Assembly (NCBI GenBank): GCA_903887485.1
Contig: CAISPV010000030.1
Location: 1-41,275, forward strand
Direction: 5' to 3'
Length of the DNA: 41,275 nucleotides
Source of the DNA: an uncultured Desulfobulbaceae bacterium
GTDB taxonomy: Bacteria > Desulfobacterota > Desulfobulbia > Desulfobulbales > Desulfocapsaceae
In this document: positions 15,299-24,031 of the stretch, piece by piece
Position numbering within the stretch: the first letter of the stretch is position 1
How the letters are laid out: each line of letters opens with the position of its first letter
The notes under the pieces: generated by a model
Told to the model about the DNA's origin: nothing
Databases searched by the model: none
Seen by the model: only the letters and a program-made list of their open reading frames with translations
Made by a program: the position numbers and the translations under genes

Positions 15299-15877
15299 TC
15301 AATGCTTGCCAGTTGCAAGCTCTCGGCCCATGGTTATGGCCTGCTTTAAGTACTGGGCCTGTGTTTGGATGGCTCCGCGCTGATCTACCCCCCGGACTAG
15401 CAGGGATTCTCCGCATTCCAGATCAAGGGCGTCAAACAAGGTACGGGCGGTAAGCAGCGCACCGTCAAAGACCTTTTTCCCTTCTGTGGCGGCAGTTGCC
15501 AGGAGGATGCCTTGACGCTGTTCATTGTTTCTGAAACGGATCCCGGAAAGATATTTTCTGGCCCAGCGGGCTTGGAAACGATCGACGAAGGTCTTGCATT
15601 GGGCTGAAAGGCCATAAAAATAGATGGGGCTGACCAGGATCAGATGATCACAGAGATCAACCTTTTCGTAGAGGGCAGTCATGTCATCTTCAATAACACA
15701 GGTTGAGGTCTTGTTGCAGCCGCCACAGCCCTGGCAGGGGGAGATTCTCAGATCGTTGAGGCGGATAAAGTCAACGGTGGTATCAGGAATCTCCTGTATT
15801 CCGATGGCTACGCTCCGGGCCAGGGTCTCACTGTTGCCGTTTTTGCGGGGGCTGCCAAGGATGATGAGGATATGCAT
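15299..15877 (-). CDS. Flavodoxin-like NAD(P)H-dependent FMN reductase
   Basis: A 192-residue flavoprotein of the iron-sulfur-flavoprotein/FMN_red type. The FMN phosphate loop is GSPRKNGNSETLA near the start, followed by SPCQGCGGCNKTSTC, a Cys-rich stretch with four Cys that in related proteins can hold an iron-sulfur cluster, and the flavin-contacting SPIYFYGLSAQCKTFVDRF. It probably passes electrons from NAD(P)H or ferredoxin to small acceptors in the cytoplasm. It begins 10 bases after the malQ stop on the same strand, so it is probably in one transcript with malQ. Confidence 0.85.
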   Translation of the reverse strand: MHILIILGSPRKNGNSETLARSVAIGIQEIPDTTVDFIRLNDLRISPCQGCGGCNKTSTCVIEDDMTALYEKVDLCDHLILVSPIYFYGLSAQCKTFVDRFQARWARKYLSGIRFRNNEQRQGILLATAATEGKKVFDGALLTARTLFDALDLECGESLLVRGVDQRGAIQTQAQYLKQAITMGRELATGKH

Positions 15878-15887
15878 GGGATCTCCG

Positions 15888-17456
15888 TCAAAGTAGGTCG
15901 GAACTCAAAGGGTTCTTGGGGCAGCGACCAAAGAGAGCCGTCTCATCCTTTAACCAGGAGCTCAATGAGTCTGTTAAAAAACGAGGGGCGCAGCGCCATG
16001 TCCAATTATCTTTCCTGGTTCCAGGATTGTTCATCCTGCAATCGTTGCCAAACCCCAGGATGTCTTGAAGGGGGAAAATGGTCAGACAGCCGATTGAACT
16101 CATGGCCAGATAAATAAGATCTTTGTGGATGGCTGAGTGGTTGTCGTCTTGCTGGTTAGCGATTTTTTTAATTCGTTGTCTTTGTGCGGGACTTAAATGA
16201 TCACTAAGGAACCAGCTGACAGTGGTGTCATTGTCATGGGTGCCGGTATAGACAACACAGTTCTGGTTGGTGTAGTTGTGGGGGAGAAAGGGGTTGTCCG
16301 GGTTGTCATCAAAGGCAAACTGCAACACCTTCATGCCGGGGAACCCGAGAGAGCGACGGAGGTCGGTGACTTCCGGGGTGATTATGCCCAGATCTTCGGC
16401 GATAAAATCCAGCGGCCCAAGGGCGGTAAAAATTTTGTCAAAAAAGAGTTTGCCCGGTCCTTTGAGCCATTCGCCATGGATGGCCGTTTCCTCTTCCTCC
16501 GGAATGGACCAGTAGGCCTCAAAGCCTCGAAAGTGGTCGATGCGTGCAGTGTCAACCATCTGCAATACAGCACGAAATCGTTCAATCCACCAGTCGGTCA
16601 GTTTTTTCTCGATGTTTTGATCGATAGTCTGCCATCGGTACAGGGGGTTGCCCCACCGTTGTCCGGTTTTGCTGAAATAGTCGGGCGGAACGCCGGCTAC
16701 ATGAGTGGGGCGAAGGCTTTGCGGATCAAGGGTGAATATTTCCTGATTGGCCCAGACGTCCACACTGTCCCAGCCGACATAGATAGGAATGTCGCCGATG
16801 AGTTTGATATTTTCCTTTTTGGCTTTGGCTTGCAGGAGCTGCCATTGCCGGAAAAACTCAAACTGCTCAAAGGCATAATATCCGATACGCTCGTGGTGTT
16901 TCAGACGCAAGGCGGCCAGGGTTTCCGGCCTGCGGGTGGCGATTTCGGTGGGCCAGTCAAACCATCCTTGGTCATGAAATTCCTCTTTCAGGGCCATAAA
17001 GAGGGTGTAGTCATCCAGCCAGTGTGTATTTATTTTAAAATCAGTAAATTGTTGTGAATCTGGTGAAAAGTTGGCAAAGGCCTCTTGCAGGAGTTTGTTC
17101 TTAAAGGTTGCGACTTTTTGGAAATCGACACTGTATTCGGAAAAAGCAGGCGTGTTGGTAAGGGTGCTCTCCCGGATCAGTCCTTCTTCAAACAACAGGT
17201 CAGGTGAGATGAGGAGCGGAGAACCGGCAAAGGCCGAGGTGCTCATGTAGGGAGAATTGTCAAAAACCGGGCTGCTGGGGCCTACGGGGAGAAACTGCCA
17301 AGACCCTTGTCCGGCGCGAGCCAGAAATTCAAGAAAGGTGTGGCTGGAAAATCCCAGGTCGCCGATACCGTATGGGGAAGGGAGCGAGGTGATATGGGCG
17401 AGGATGCCACTGCCGCGTTGGGGGAGGGCGGAGGTAGGAAACGTTTGTATCATCAT
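15888..17456 (-). CDS. malQ: 4-alpha-glucanotransferase (amylomaltase, GH77)
   Basis: A full-length 522-residue GH77 enzyme that transfers maltosyl units between alpha-1,4-glucans, used in glycogen or maltodextrin turnover in the cytoplasm. The N-terminus shows RGSGILAHITSLPSPYGIGDLG and FLPVGPSSP. Catalytic regions are ARIDHFRGFEAYW with the nucleophile Asp at about 307, IAEDLG with the acid Glu at about 354 and GTHDNDT with Asp408. Residues 1-2 are both Met and the ribosome binding site is weak, so the start may be either. No other glycogen genes are next to it; a flavin reductase follows on the same strand. Confidence 0.95.
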   Translation of the reverse strand: MMIQTFPTSALPQRGSGILAHITSLPSPYGIGDLGFSSHTFLEFLARAGQGSWQFLPVGPSSPVFDNSPYMSTSAFAGSPLLISPDLLFEEGLIRESTLTNTPAFSEYSVDFQKVATFKNKLLQEAFANFSPDSQQFTDFKINTHWLDDYTLFMALKEEFHDQGWFDWPTEIATRRPETLAALRLKHHERIGYYAFEQFEFFRQWQLLQAKAKKENIKLIGDIPIYVGWDSVDVWANQEIFTLDPQSLRPTHVAGVPPDYFSKTGQRWGNPLYRWQTIDQNIEKKLTDWWIERFRAVLQMVDTARIDHFRGFEAYWSIPEEEETAIHGEWLKGPGKLFFDKIFTALGPLDFIAEDLGIITPEVTDLRRSLGFPGMKVLQFAFDDNPDNPFLPHNYTNQNCVVYTGTHDNDTTVSWFLSDHLSPAQRQRIKKIANQQDDNHSAIHKDLIYLAMSSIGCLTIFPLQDILGFGNDCRMNNPGTRKDNWTWRCAPRFLTDSLSSWLKDETALFGRCPKNPLSSDLL

Positions 17457-17844
17457 TGATGAAAAGAAATAAATGTTGTTTTTTTAGCAGGTTGAGAGGT
17501 GGCTTGTTAGCGATGCAAAAAAGATAGCATTGAATCTCTTGCCTGTTGACGAATCTATCTTATAGTATTTAGAATGTTGCTTTTTTTATTCAACAGAAAT
17601 GGTTGTCGTATTTTTATCGATATTCAAATTTATTTATTTGTTTTTTTGTTATCAGGCGTTGTAGTATGGAATGTTTCCATAAAAGTTTTGTGGTAGCGGA
17701 ATGAATGTGTCGATTTTTGCTTGATTTATTCTCGCAAGAGAAACTGACGTTACTGATTAAGAATCTGGACGTGTAAGGGTATAAGGCTAATTTTTACTGT
17801 ACTTATTAGTCTTTGTAAACAAATGAGTTGTCTGAAAAATATAA
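17457..17844. other. AT-rich divergent intergenic region before the sigma factor gene
   Basis: No gene is visible. It separates malQ (minus) from the sigma factor gene (plus). Apart from the promoter candidate at 17546, it holds T-rich tracts around 17577-17650 and nothing else I recognise. Confidence 0.6.
17546..17575 (+). promoter_or_regulatory. Sigma-70-type promoter candidate
   Basis: TTGACG, 18 bases, then TAGAAT is a fair housekeeping promoter in the direction of the sigma factor gene, which starts about 270 bp on. AT-rich DNA raises the chance of a false match. Confidence 0.4.
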
Positions 17845-19197
17845 GTGATGGAGTATGGCACAGTGCTCTCCGAATTGAAAGAAAACCTGCTGAAGGCTGG
17901 TCAGACTGAAGGGTGTCTCAGTTTTAGTGATTTGAATGAATTATTGCCTGATGAGATTAAAGATCCCAATGCTATTGAAAGTATCTTTAATTTTCTGGGG
18001 GATAATAATATCCAGATTGTTACCATTGAGAAAACCGGTGAGAAGAGGACCTTGTCCGGTGAGGTATGGGATCATGACAAGGTCTCCATGGATGACGATG
18101 ATGATCTGACAGATGCCTCGATTTCAGTGGCGGGTGATGGGAGTCATGAAGCGGAAGAGACGACTACCACATACCTGCGGGAAATGGGTCAGTTTGATCT
18201 GTTGACCCCTGATGAGGAGGCGAAGTATTCCAAGTGTATCCGTCAGGGTTTTGATGCAATTATCCAGGCTATACGCGATGATATCTCTGAGGTTGCCGAG
18301 ATTACCCAGCTCTGTGCCCGGATTGATCTCTGGGAAAGGCGTGACCCCACCTTAAAACCAAAAAAACAGCAGCTCAACTTCATGCGTTACAGTGTGATCG
18401 CTGCCGCTAAGAAGTATTCCGACAAGCGCGAACTGCATGAAATGCAGGCCAAGATTGAGGCCTATAGTCGCTCCATTGAGTTTGCCAAGGATGCGATGAT
18501 CCGGGCCAATCTCCGTTTGGTGGTCTCTATTGCCAAGCGTTATATGCATCAGGGACTGACCTTGGCCGATCTGATCCAGGAGGGAAATCTGGGTCTGATG
18601 CGTGCGGTCTTCCGTTTTGATTATACCAAGGGTAACAAGTTTTCCACCTATGCCAGTTGGTGGATCAGGCAGGCCATTACTCGGGCGATTCTTGATAAAA
18701 CCAGGACCATTCGGCTGCCGGTGCATTTTCTGGAACTGCGCAGCCAGTTTTTCAAGGCCTTTTACGCCTTGTTCAAGGAGCTGGGCCGGGAGCCAACGCC
18801 ACTTGAGATCTCCAAGAGCACCGAGCTGCCCATGGACAAGATCCTGGCCATCCTTGAGGCGTCACGAGAGCCTATTTCTCTGGAGACCCCGGTTGGTGAT
18901 GACGACTCGACCCTTGGTGATTTTCTCGAAAACAATGATTCTCAGTCCCCTTACGATATGGTACAGACCAGGGAACTTGCCGGTCGGGTTACCGAGATCC
19001 TGTCAACGCTCAGTGAACGGGAAGAAAAGATTATCCGGTTGCGTTTTGGTATCGGTGAAAAGGCTGAATATACCCTCGAAGAGATTGGCAAGCGATTTAA
19101 CGTCTCCCGTGAGCGGATTCGCCAGATAGAAAAAAAGGCCTTGAATCGCCTGCGCCATTCGAGTCGGCGTGACCAATTGAAATATTTTCTTGATTAG
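17845..19197 (+). CDS. Sigma-70 family sigma factor, RpoD-like (possibly group 2)
   Basis: A 450-residue sigma factor with region 1.1 (LSFSDLNELLPDEIKDP, about 25-41), an acidic linker, region 1.2 (TYLREMGQFDLLTPDEEAK, about 109-127), region 2 (ANLRLVVSIAKRY to KFSTYASWWIRQAI, about 221-278), region 3 and region 4 (TLEEIGKRFNVSRERIRQIE). It lacks the large non-conserved insert of proteobacterial primary sigma. The usual DPVRMY before region 1.2 is TTTTY, and region 3 begins PVHFLELRSQ in place of PVHMIET, so a second, RpoS-like role is likely. The start is GTG 17845 or ATG 17848, with a weak ribosome binding site. A strong terminator follows. Confidence 0.9.
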   Translation: MMEYGTVLSELKENLLKAGQTEGCLSFSDLNELLPDEIKDPNAIESIFNFLGDNNIQIVTIEKTGEKRTLSGEVWDHDKVSMDDDDDLTDASISVAGDGSHEAEETTTTYLREMGQFDLLTPDEEAKYSKCIRQGFDAIIQAIRDDISEVAEITQLCARIDLWERRDPTLKPKKQQLNFMRYSVIAAAKKYSDKRELHEMQAKIEAYSRSIEFAKDAMIRANLRLVVSIAKRYMHQGLTLADLIQEGNLGLMRAVFRFDYTKGNKFSTYASWWIRQAITRAILDKTRTIRLPVHFLELRSQFFKAFYALFKELGREPTPLEISKSTELPMDKILAILEASREPISLETPVGDDDSTLGDFLENNDSQSPYDMVQTRELAGRVTEILSTLSEREEKIIRLRFGIGEKAEYTLEEIGKRFNVSRERIRQIEKKALNRLRHSSRRDQLKYFLD

Positions 19198-19218
19198 CAG
19201 TTGATAGTGTGTCGTGGG

Positions 19219-19250
19219 AAAAAGCCGGACTTAAGTTCCGGCTTTTTTTT
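19219..19250 (+). terminator. Intrinsic terminator of the sigma factor gene
   Basis: AAAAGCCGGA and TCCGGCTTTT form a 10-bp stem, followed by a run of nine T in total. It lies 22 bp after the stop. Confidence 0.93.
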
Positions 19251-19253
19251 TGG

Positions 19254-19300
19254 AGCCGTTACGAAACAACTATTGTATATTTGTCGTCTTTGTAACGGCT
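19254..19300. repeat. Inverted repeat AGCCGTTAC/GTAACGGCT
   Basis: A perfect 9-bp inverted repeat separated by 29 bp lies directly before the mqnE promoter candidate. It could be an operator or a second termination structure. Confidence 0.5.
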
Positions 19301-19311
19301 TCGTTGCCGTT

Positions 19312-19340
19312 TTGACATTCTAAAGATCATACCCTTATAT
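19312..19340 (+). promoter_or_regulatory. Strong sigma-70 promoter of the menaquinone cluster
   Basis: TTGACA, 17 bases, then TTATAT is a near-consensus promoter. Transcription would begin about 19347, only some six bases before the mqnE ATG at 19353. Confidence 0.65.
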
Positions 19341-19352
19341 TTGCGGCGGAAC

Positions 19353-20450
19353 ATGAAATCATTTGTGCAACAGGCAGGACTTGGGGATATTCTGGAAAAG
19401 GTGGAGGCCGGAGAGCGGCTGAATCTGCAGGACGGGCTGGCCCTTTATAATACCAAGGAGATCCTGGCCCTCGGCTATATGGCCAATCTGGTCAGGAACC
19501 GGATGAATGGCGACAAGGCCTATTTTATCTACAACCAGCATATCAATTATTCTAATATCTGCACCAATCTCTGTAAATTCTGCGCCTTTGGCAAGGACAA
19601 GAGCTCCGATCTGGCCTATGAGATGGATCTGGCCCAGGTCAAGGAGAAGGTGCGGGCGAGGCTTGATGAGCCCATTACCGAGATCCACATGGTGGGCGGG
19701 ATTCATCCTGACCTGCCTTTTGAATATTACCTGGAACTGCTGCGCGGGATCAAGGAGGTCAGGCCCGATGTCCATATCCAGGCCTTTACCTGTGTCGAGA
19801 TCGCCCATCTGGCAGGGCTGGCCGGTAAATCGGTAGCGAAAACCCTGAATGTCCTGCGGGATGCCGGATTGGGTTCCATCCCTGGCGGCGGGGCTGAGGT
19901 TTTCTCACCGCGCATCCGGGCCATTACCTGTGAAAAGAAACTCTCTGGCGAGCAGTGGTTGGAAGTGGCCAAGACCGCCCATCGGCAAGGCCTGCACACC
20001 AATGCCACCATGCTCTATGGCCACATTGAGACTATGGAGGAGCGGCTGGAACACCTTGATGCCCTGCGCGCGGCTCAGGATGAGACCAAGGGCTTTCTCG
20101 CCTTTATCCCGCTCTCCTTTCATCCCAAGAACACCGAGATGAGTACACTGTCGCGTACCACCGGCATTGATGATCTGAAAAACATCGCCGTGGCCAGGCT
20201 CTATCTTGACAACTTCCCGCATATCAAGGCTTACTGGGTCATGATCGGACCCAAGATGGCCCAGGTGGCCCTTTCCTTTGGGGCCGACGATATGGACGGC
20301 ACGGTCAAGGAAGAGGTGATCACCCACATGGCCGGTGCCGACACCGATCAGGCCATCGGCAGCAAGACCTTGGTGCGTCTGATCAAAGAGGCGGGCCGGG
20401 TGCCGGTGGAACGGGATACGCTCTATAATGTGATCAAGGTGCATGCCTGA
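19353..20450 (+). CDS. mqnE: Aminofutalosine synthase
   Basis: A 365-residue radical SAM enzyme of the futalosine route. It joins 3-enolpyruvylbenzoate (the MqnA product) to the S-adenosylmethionine-derived adenosyl group to give aminofutalosine. The cluster motif is Cys70, Cys74, Cys77 in ICTNLCKFCAFG. Family marks are HINYSNIC, EIHMVGGIHPDLPFEYY, LGSIPGGGAEVFS and FIPLSFHPKNTEMS, the last typical of MqnE. I start at ATG 19353; an upstream TTG at 19341 would lie at or before the predicted transcription start. The stop overlaps the mqnC start (TGATG). Confidence 0.94.
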   Translation: MKSFVQQAGLGDILEKVEAGERLNLQDGLALYNTKEILALGYMANLVRNRMNGDKAYFIYNQHINYSNICTNLCKFCAFGKDKSSDLAYEMDLAQVKEKVRARLDEPITEIHMVGGIHPDLPFEYYLELLRGIKEVRPDVHIQAFTCVEIAHLAGLAGKSVAKTLNVLRDAGLGSIPGGGAEVFSPRIRAITCEKKLSGEQWLEVAKTAHRQGLHTNATMLYGHIETMEERLEHLDALRAAQDETKGFLAFIPLSFHPKNTEMSTLSRTTGIDDLKNIAVARLYLDNFPHIKAYWVMIGPKMAQVALSFGADDMDGTVKEEVITHMAGADTDQAIGSKTLVRLIKEAGRVPVERDTLYNVIKVHA

Positions 20451-21544
20451 TGATGGGGGGTGCTGGGGTGCCGGAAGGGATGATGGCGACTATTACCGAC
20501 AAGGTCATGGCGGGTGGCAGGATCAGCGATGAGGAGTTTCTGGCCCTTGAGCGGGACGCCGATCTCTACCAGCTTGGGTTTCTGGCCGATGGTATACGGC
20601 GACGCCTCCATCCGGAGGGGAATGTCACCTATGTTGTTGACCGCAATGTAAACTATACCGATATCTGTGTCTCCGCCTGTAAATTCTGCGCCTTTTTCAA
20701 GGCACCCGAGGACCAGGCCGGCTATCTGCTTACCTTTGACCAGCTTGAGCTGAAGATCCGGGAGACGCAAGAGTTGGGAGGGACCCAGATTCTGCTCCAG
20801 GGTGGGCTCCATCCTGATAAGCCGCTCGAATACTACGAAGAGATGCTGCGCTTCATGAAGTCCACCGGCATCCATGTCCATGGTTTTTCGCCTCCTGAGG
20901 TCTGTCATTTCGCCATTCTGTCGGGTCTTTCCATCCGCGAGGTGTTGCAGCGGCTGATCGCGGCCGGTCTGGATTCGATTCCCGGCGGCGGGGCCGAGAT
21001 CCTCTCTGATCGGGTGCGGCAGGCCACGGCCCCGCGGAAGTGTTCGGCGGATCAGTGGATTGAGGTTATGGAAGAGGCCCATCACCAGGGTTTGCGCACC
21101 ACCGCCACCATGATGTTCGGTCATATCGAGACCGTGGCCGAGCGGCTGGAACATCTGCGCCGCTTGCGGGAACTACAGGATCGGACCGGCGGCTTCACCG
21201 CCTTTATCCCCTGGCCTTTCCAGCCCGACAATACCGCCCTGTCCCAGCAGGTCGAGATCGAAAAGACCACCGGCATGGGCTACCTGCGCATGCTGGCCCT
21301 GTCGCGGATTTATCTGGATAATTTTGCCAATGTCCAGGCCTCATGGGTGACCCAGGGGCCGAAGATCGCCCTGCTTTCCCTCTTTTTCGGGGCCAATGAT
21401 TTCGGAAGTACCATGCTTGAAGAGAATGTGGTGGCGGCGGCCGGGGTCAGTTTCAGGCTGTCAGAGCAGGAGATCAGGCGTCTGGTTGTCGATGCCGGTT
21501 TTCAACCGCGGCAGCGGCTGATGGATTATACGCTGATCAAGTAG
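20450..21544 (+). CDS. mqnC: Cyclic dehypoxanthinyl futalosine synthase
   Basis: A 364-residue radical SAM enzyme that cyclises dehypoxanthine futalosine, closing the second ring on the way to dihydroxynaphthoate. The cluster motif CVSACKFC gives Cys73, Cys77, Cys80. Family marks are NVNYTDIC, TQILLQGGLHPDKPLEYY, GFSPPEV, LDSIPGGGAEILS and FIPWPFQPDNTALS; the last differs from MqnE in the way expected of MqnC. The ATG overlaps the mqnE stop, with AAGGTG eight bases upstream, so translation is probably coupled; ATG at 20480 is an alternative. Confidence 0.94.
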   Translation: MMGGAGVPEGMMATITDKVMAGGRISDEEFLALERDADLYQLGFLADGIRRRLHPEGNVTYVVDRNVNYTDICVSACKFCAFFKAPEDQAGYLLTFDQLELKIRETQELGGTQILLQGGLHPDKPLEYYEEMLRFMKSTGIHVHGFSPPEVCHFAILSGLSIREVLQRLIAAGLDSIPGGGAEILSDRVRQATAPRKCSADQWIEVMEEAHHQGLRTTATMMFGHIETVAERLEHLRRLRELQDRTGGFTAFIPWPFQPDNTALSQQVEIEKTTGMGYLRMLALSRIYLDNFANVQASWVTQGPKIALLSLFFGANDFGSTMLEENVVAAAGVSFRLSEQEIRRLVVDAGFQPRQRLMDYTLIK

Positions 21545-21550
21545 GTTTCC

Positions 21551-22804
21551 TTGCCATCTCCTGTACCCCCATCTCCTGCCGTTTCTCTCTATCTGGCCCC
21601 CTGGGTGGTGCCAATCAGCTCGCCGGTGATCAATGACGGCGCTGTGGCCATTGCCAATGGCAGTATCCTGGCGGTGGGCAGCTCTGCCACCATGCGAATG
21701 CAGTTTGCCGATGCCTGCATTGAGCGCTGTCATGGGGTGCTGTTGCCTGGTCTGGTCAACGCCCATATCCATCTTGAGCTTTCCGCCTATCCCCATATCC
21801 CGCCTCCGGCCCTGGATGAATCCTTCTGCGACTGGATCCGTTCCCTGCTGCGGGTCAGACAGGATGGGGAAATCACCCCGGAGGCAATAGCCGGTGCGGC
21901 CCAGCAGATGCTCCAGCAGCAGCACGATTCCGGCGCTCTCCTGCTGCTCGATATCGGCAACATCCCACCATCTTCACTGGCAACCAATCCGTCTTCTGCC
22001 CGGGTCACCTTTCTGCTCGAATTGCTGGGACCCACGGCCAAGGCGGAAGAACAGGTCCTGGCCCGGATTGCCTCTCTACCCGATTCGGTGGCGGCCACCC
22101 CCCATGCCCTCTATTCAACCACTCCCGGAATCATAAGCGCCCTGAAGCAAAGAGCAGATCGTCTTCAGCATATCCTTTCCCTGCATGTGGCGGAATCAGC
22201 CGATGAGATTGAACTTCTGCGCCGCGGTCAGGGCTGCTTTCGCAGCTTCCTTGAAGAACGGGGCGCCTGGGAGAATACTTTTCCAACCCCGGGAATTGAC
22301 AGCCATGGCGCGGTGGAGTACTTAGAACGTCTGGGGTTGCTTGATGCAGGTCTGCTCTGCGTCCACTGTGTCCAGGTGAGTGAGAAGGAGGTGCAGATGC
22401 TGGCAGTGCGTGGTTGCAAAGTCTGTCTCTGTCCCGGCAGCAACCGCTTTCTGGGTGTCGGCGTCGCCCCCTTGGAGCAAATGCTGCATCACCATCTGCT
22501 TCCCGCACTTGGCACCGATTCCATCGCTTCCAATGAAACGCTTGACCTGTGGCGGGAGATGCAGATCCTGCGTGAAGATCATCCCGGGGTGAGTCCAGTC
22601 GAGATCATGGCCATGGCAACCCTGGGAGGAGCTGCGGCCCTGGACCGGGAACATGATTTCGGTACTTTGGCCCCTGGCCGGAAAGCCATCTTCCTGAATG
22701 TGGACAGCCAACTCCTGCATGGTGTGCAGAATGAGGAACAGCTTCTGGATGCGCTCACTGGTGGCGGCTGTCCCTCCACGATCCGATGGGTTGTGGAAGG
22801 CTGA
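21551..22804 (+). CDS. Amidohydrolase, probable 6-aminodeoxyfutalosine deaminase
   Basis: A 417-residue amidohydrolase of the COG0402 type. Metal and catalytic residues are visible: HxH in LVNAHIHLEL (His72, His74), His212 and Glu215 in LSLHVAESADE, His272 in CVHCVQVS, and Asp323 in GTDSIASNET. A distant group of this family deaminates aminodeoxyfutalosine to futalosine, and the position right after mqnE and mqnC fits that step. Specificity is inferred from context. The start is a TTG at 21551, six bases after the mqnC stop, with AGG upstream; no in-frame ATG occurs before residue 48. Confidence 0.82.
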   Translation: MPSPVPPSPAVSLYLAPWVVPISSPVINDGAVAIANGSILAVGSSATMRMQFADACIERCHGVLLPGLVNAHIHLELSAYPHIPPPALDESFCDWIRSLLRVRQDGEITPEAIAGAAQQMLQQQHDSGALLLLDIGNIPPSSLATNPSSARVTFLLELLGPTAKAEEQVLARIASLPDSVAATPHALYSTTPGIISALKQRADRLQHILSLHVAESADEIELLRRGQGCFRSFLEERGAWENTFPTPGIDSHGAVEYLERLGLLDAGLLCVHCVQVSEKEVQMLAVRGCKVCLCPGSNRFLGVGVAPLEQMLHHHLLPALGTDSIASNETLDLWREMQILREDHPGVSPVEIMAMATLGGAAALDREHDFGTLAPGRKAIFLNVDSQLLHGVQNEEQLLDALTGGGCPSTIRWVVEG

Positions 22805-22840
22805 AAGGTACTTTTTTTCTTATGAAAGCTTGGATGAGAT

Positions 22841-23944
22841 GTGGACACCGTGGTTGAACCTGTTCGAGAAAAAATGAAGAATCCTGCCGTTAACACATCG
22901 GCCTTGCCGATTTTCAGGTTTTTTGCGGCCTGCGTGGTCGGCTTTTTCCATTTTGGCCAGAAGACTGATTTTTATTACCACTTCCCGGAGATATTCAAGG
23001 CTGGCGCGGAGATGGTTACCTTCTTCTTCGTTCTTTCCGGATTCCTGTTGTATTTAGGGTATCACCAGCGGGAGCTTGTGTCGTTGCGGCAGTACTTTAC
23101 GAAACGGGCGCTCCGGATATTGCCTCTTTATTACGTGGCCTTCCTGATGACAGTCGTGCTCAGGGGGATTGCCGGTAAATTGTCTTTTTCAGAGTTTTTC
23201 ATTAATCTGTTCTGTCTGCAATCGTGGTTTGTCAGTCCGATCTCTTTTAATTTTACCAGTTGGTTTGTCTCTGATCTGGTGTTCTTTTATTGCCTTTTTC
23301 CGTTCATCCTCTCCTTTCTGAAAAAACATAAGCCGGCTCCCGCCCATATGATAGCCGCGAGTCTGTTGCTCTGGCTGGTCACCCAGGGAGTTCTGACCAA
23401 GCTTCTCAATTCGCATTTCTATCTTGGATATCCTTCCTATTCCCACGATCTGCTGTTTTATCTGCCTCTTCCCCACTTTTGTAGTTTTTTCATGGGGATA
23501 TGCGGAGCCTATTGTGTCCGGGCGTATGACCTCAGGGAGCGGCGGGGTGAAGTCGTCTCCCTGCTGACGACCGTACTCCTCTTGGGCGCGGTGGCGTTGT
23601 TGATTCAGGTCCTGCCGCGATTCACCCGAGGTCTGGGCTTTGAGTTGCCTTTTTATTCCAGCCTCTATGCCCCGGTCTTCCTGGCCGTGATCCTCAATAT
23701 CACCCTCTCCCGCAATGCGTTATTGCGAATATTGTCGTGGCCTCGTTTTGTGTTTTGGGGGGAAGTGAGTTACGCCCTCTATATCATTCAGGCGCCAATG
23801 GACGAGCTGTATAAGTATTTAATTCCTGGACTCTTTACTGTGTCGGAGGACGTGAAATTCCTTCTGTTTTTTGTATTGCTTGTATCGGTATCTGCCTTGC
23901 TTACATCGTGGGAGAAATCGGTTGTCCGGCGAATTATGCGATGA
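22841..23944 (+). CDS. Acyltransferase family 3 membrane protein
   Basis: A 367-residue integral membrane protein with about ten hydrophobic helices. The start RFFAACVVGFFHFGQ carries the conserved His of the OafA/YrhL family; FFFVLSGFLLYLGY and FTKRALRILPLYYVAF are typical family stretches. Such enzymes move acetyl or other acyl groups to sugars of lipopolysaccharide, capsule or peptidoglycan. It has no evident menaquinone role although it lies inside that cluster. The start is unsure: GTG 22841 or ATG 22874, neither with a strong ribosome binding site. Confidence 0.88.
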   Translation: MDTVVEPVREKMKNPAVNTSALPIFRFFAACVVGFFHFGQKTDFYYHFPEIFKAGAEMVTFFFVLSGFLLYLGYHQRELVSLRQYFTKRALRILPLYYVAFLMTVVLRGIAGKLSFSEFFINLFCLQSWFVSPISFNFTSWFVSDLVFFYCLFPFILSFLKKHKPAPAHMIAASLLLWLVTQGVLTKLLNSHFYLGYPSYSHDLLFYLPLPHFCSFFMGICGAYCVRAYDLRERRGEVVSLLTTVLLLGAVALLIQVLPRFTRGLGFELPFYSSLYAPVFLAVILNITLSRNALLRILSWPRFVFWGEVSYALYIIQAPMDELYKYLIPGLFTVSEDVKFLLFFVLLVSVSALLTSWEKSVVRRIMR

Positions 23945-24031
23945 TTTTCTCGATGGGGAGCGGCGGTCGTGTCTTTCCAGCTGTGGCCGTTGTGAATGCC
24001 CTGATGTCTTCGATGAAAAAGGTTGGTTTCC

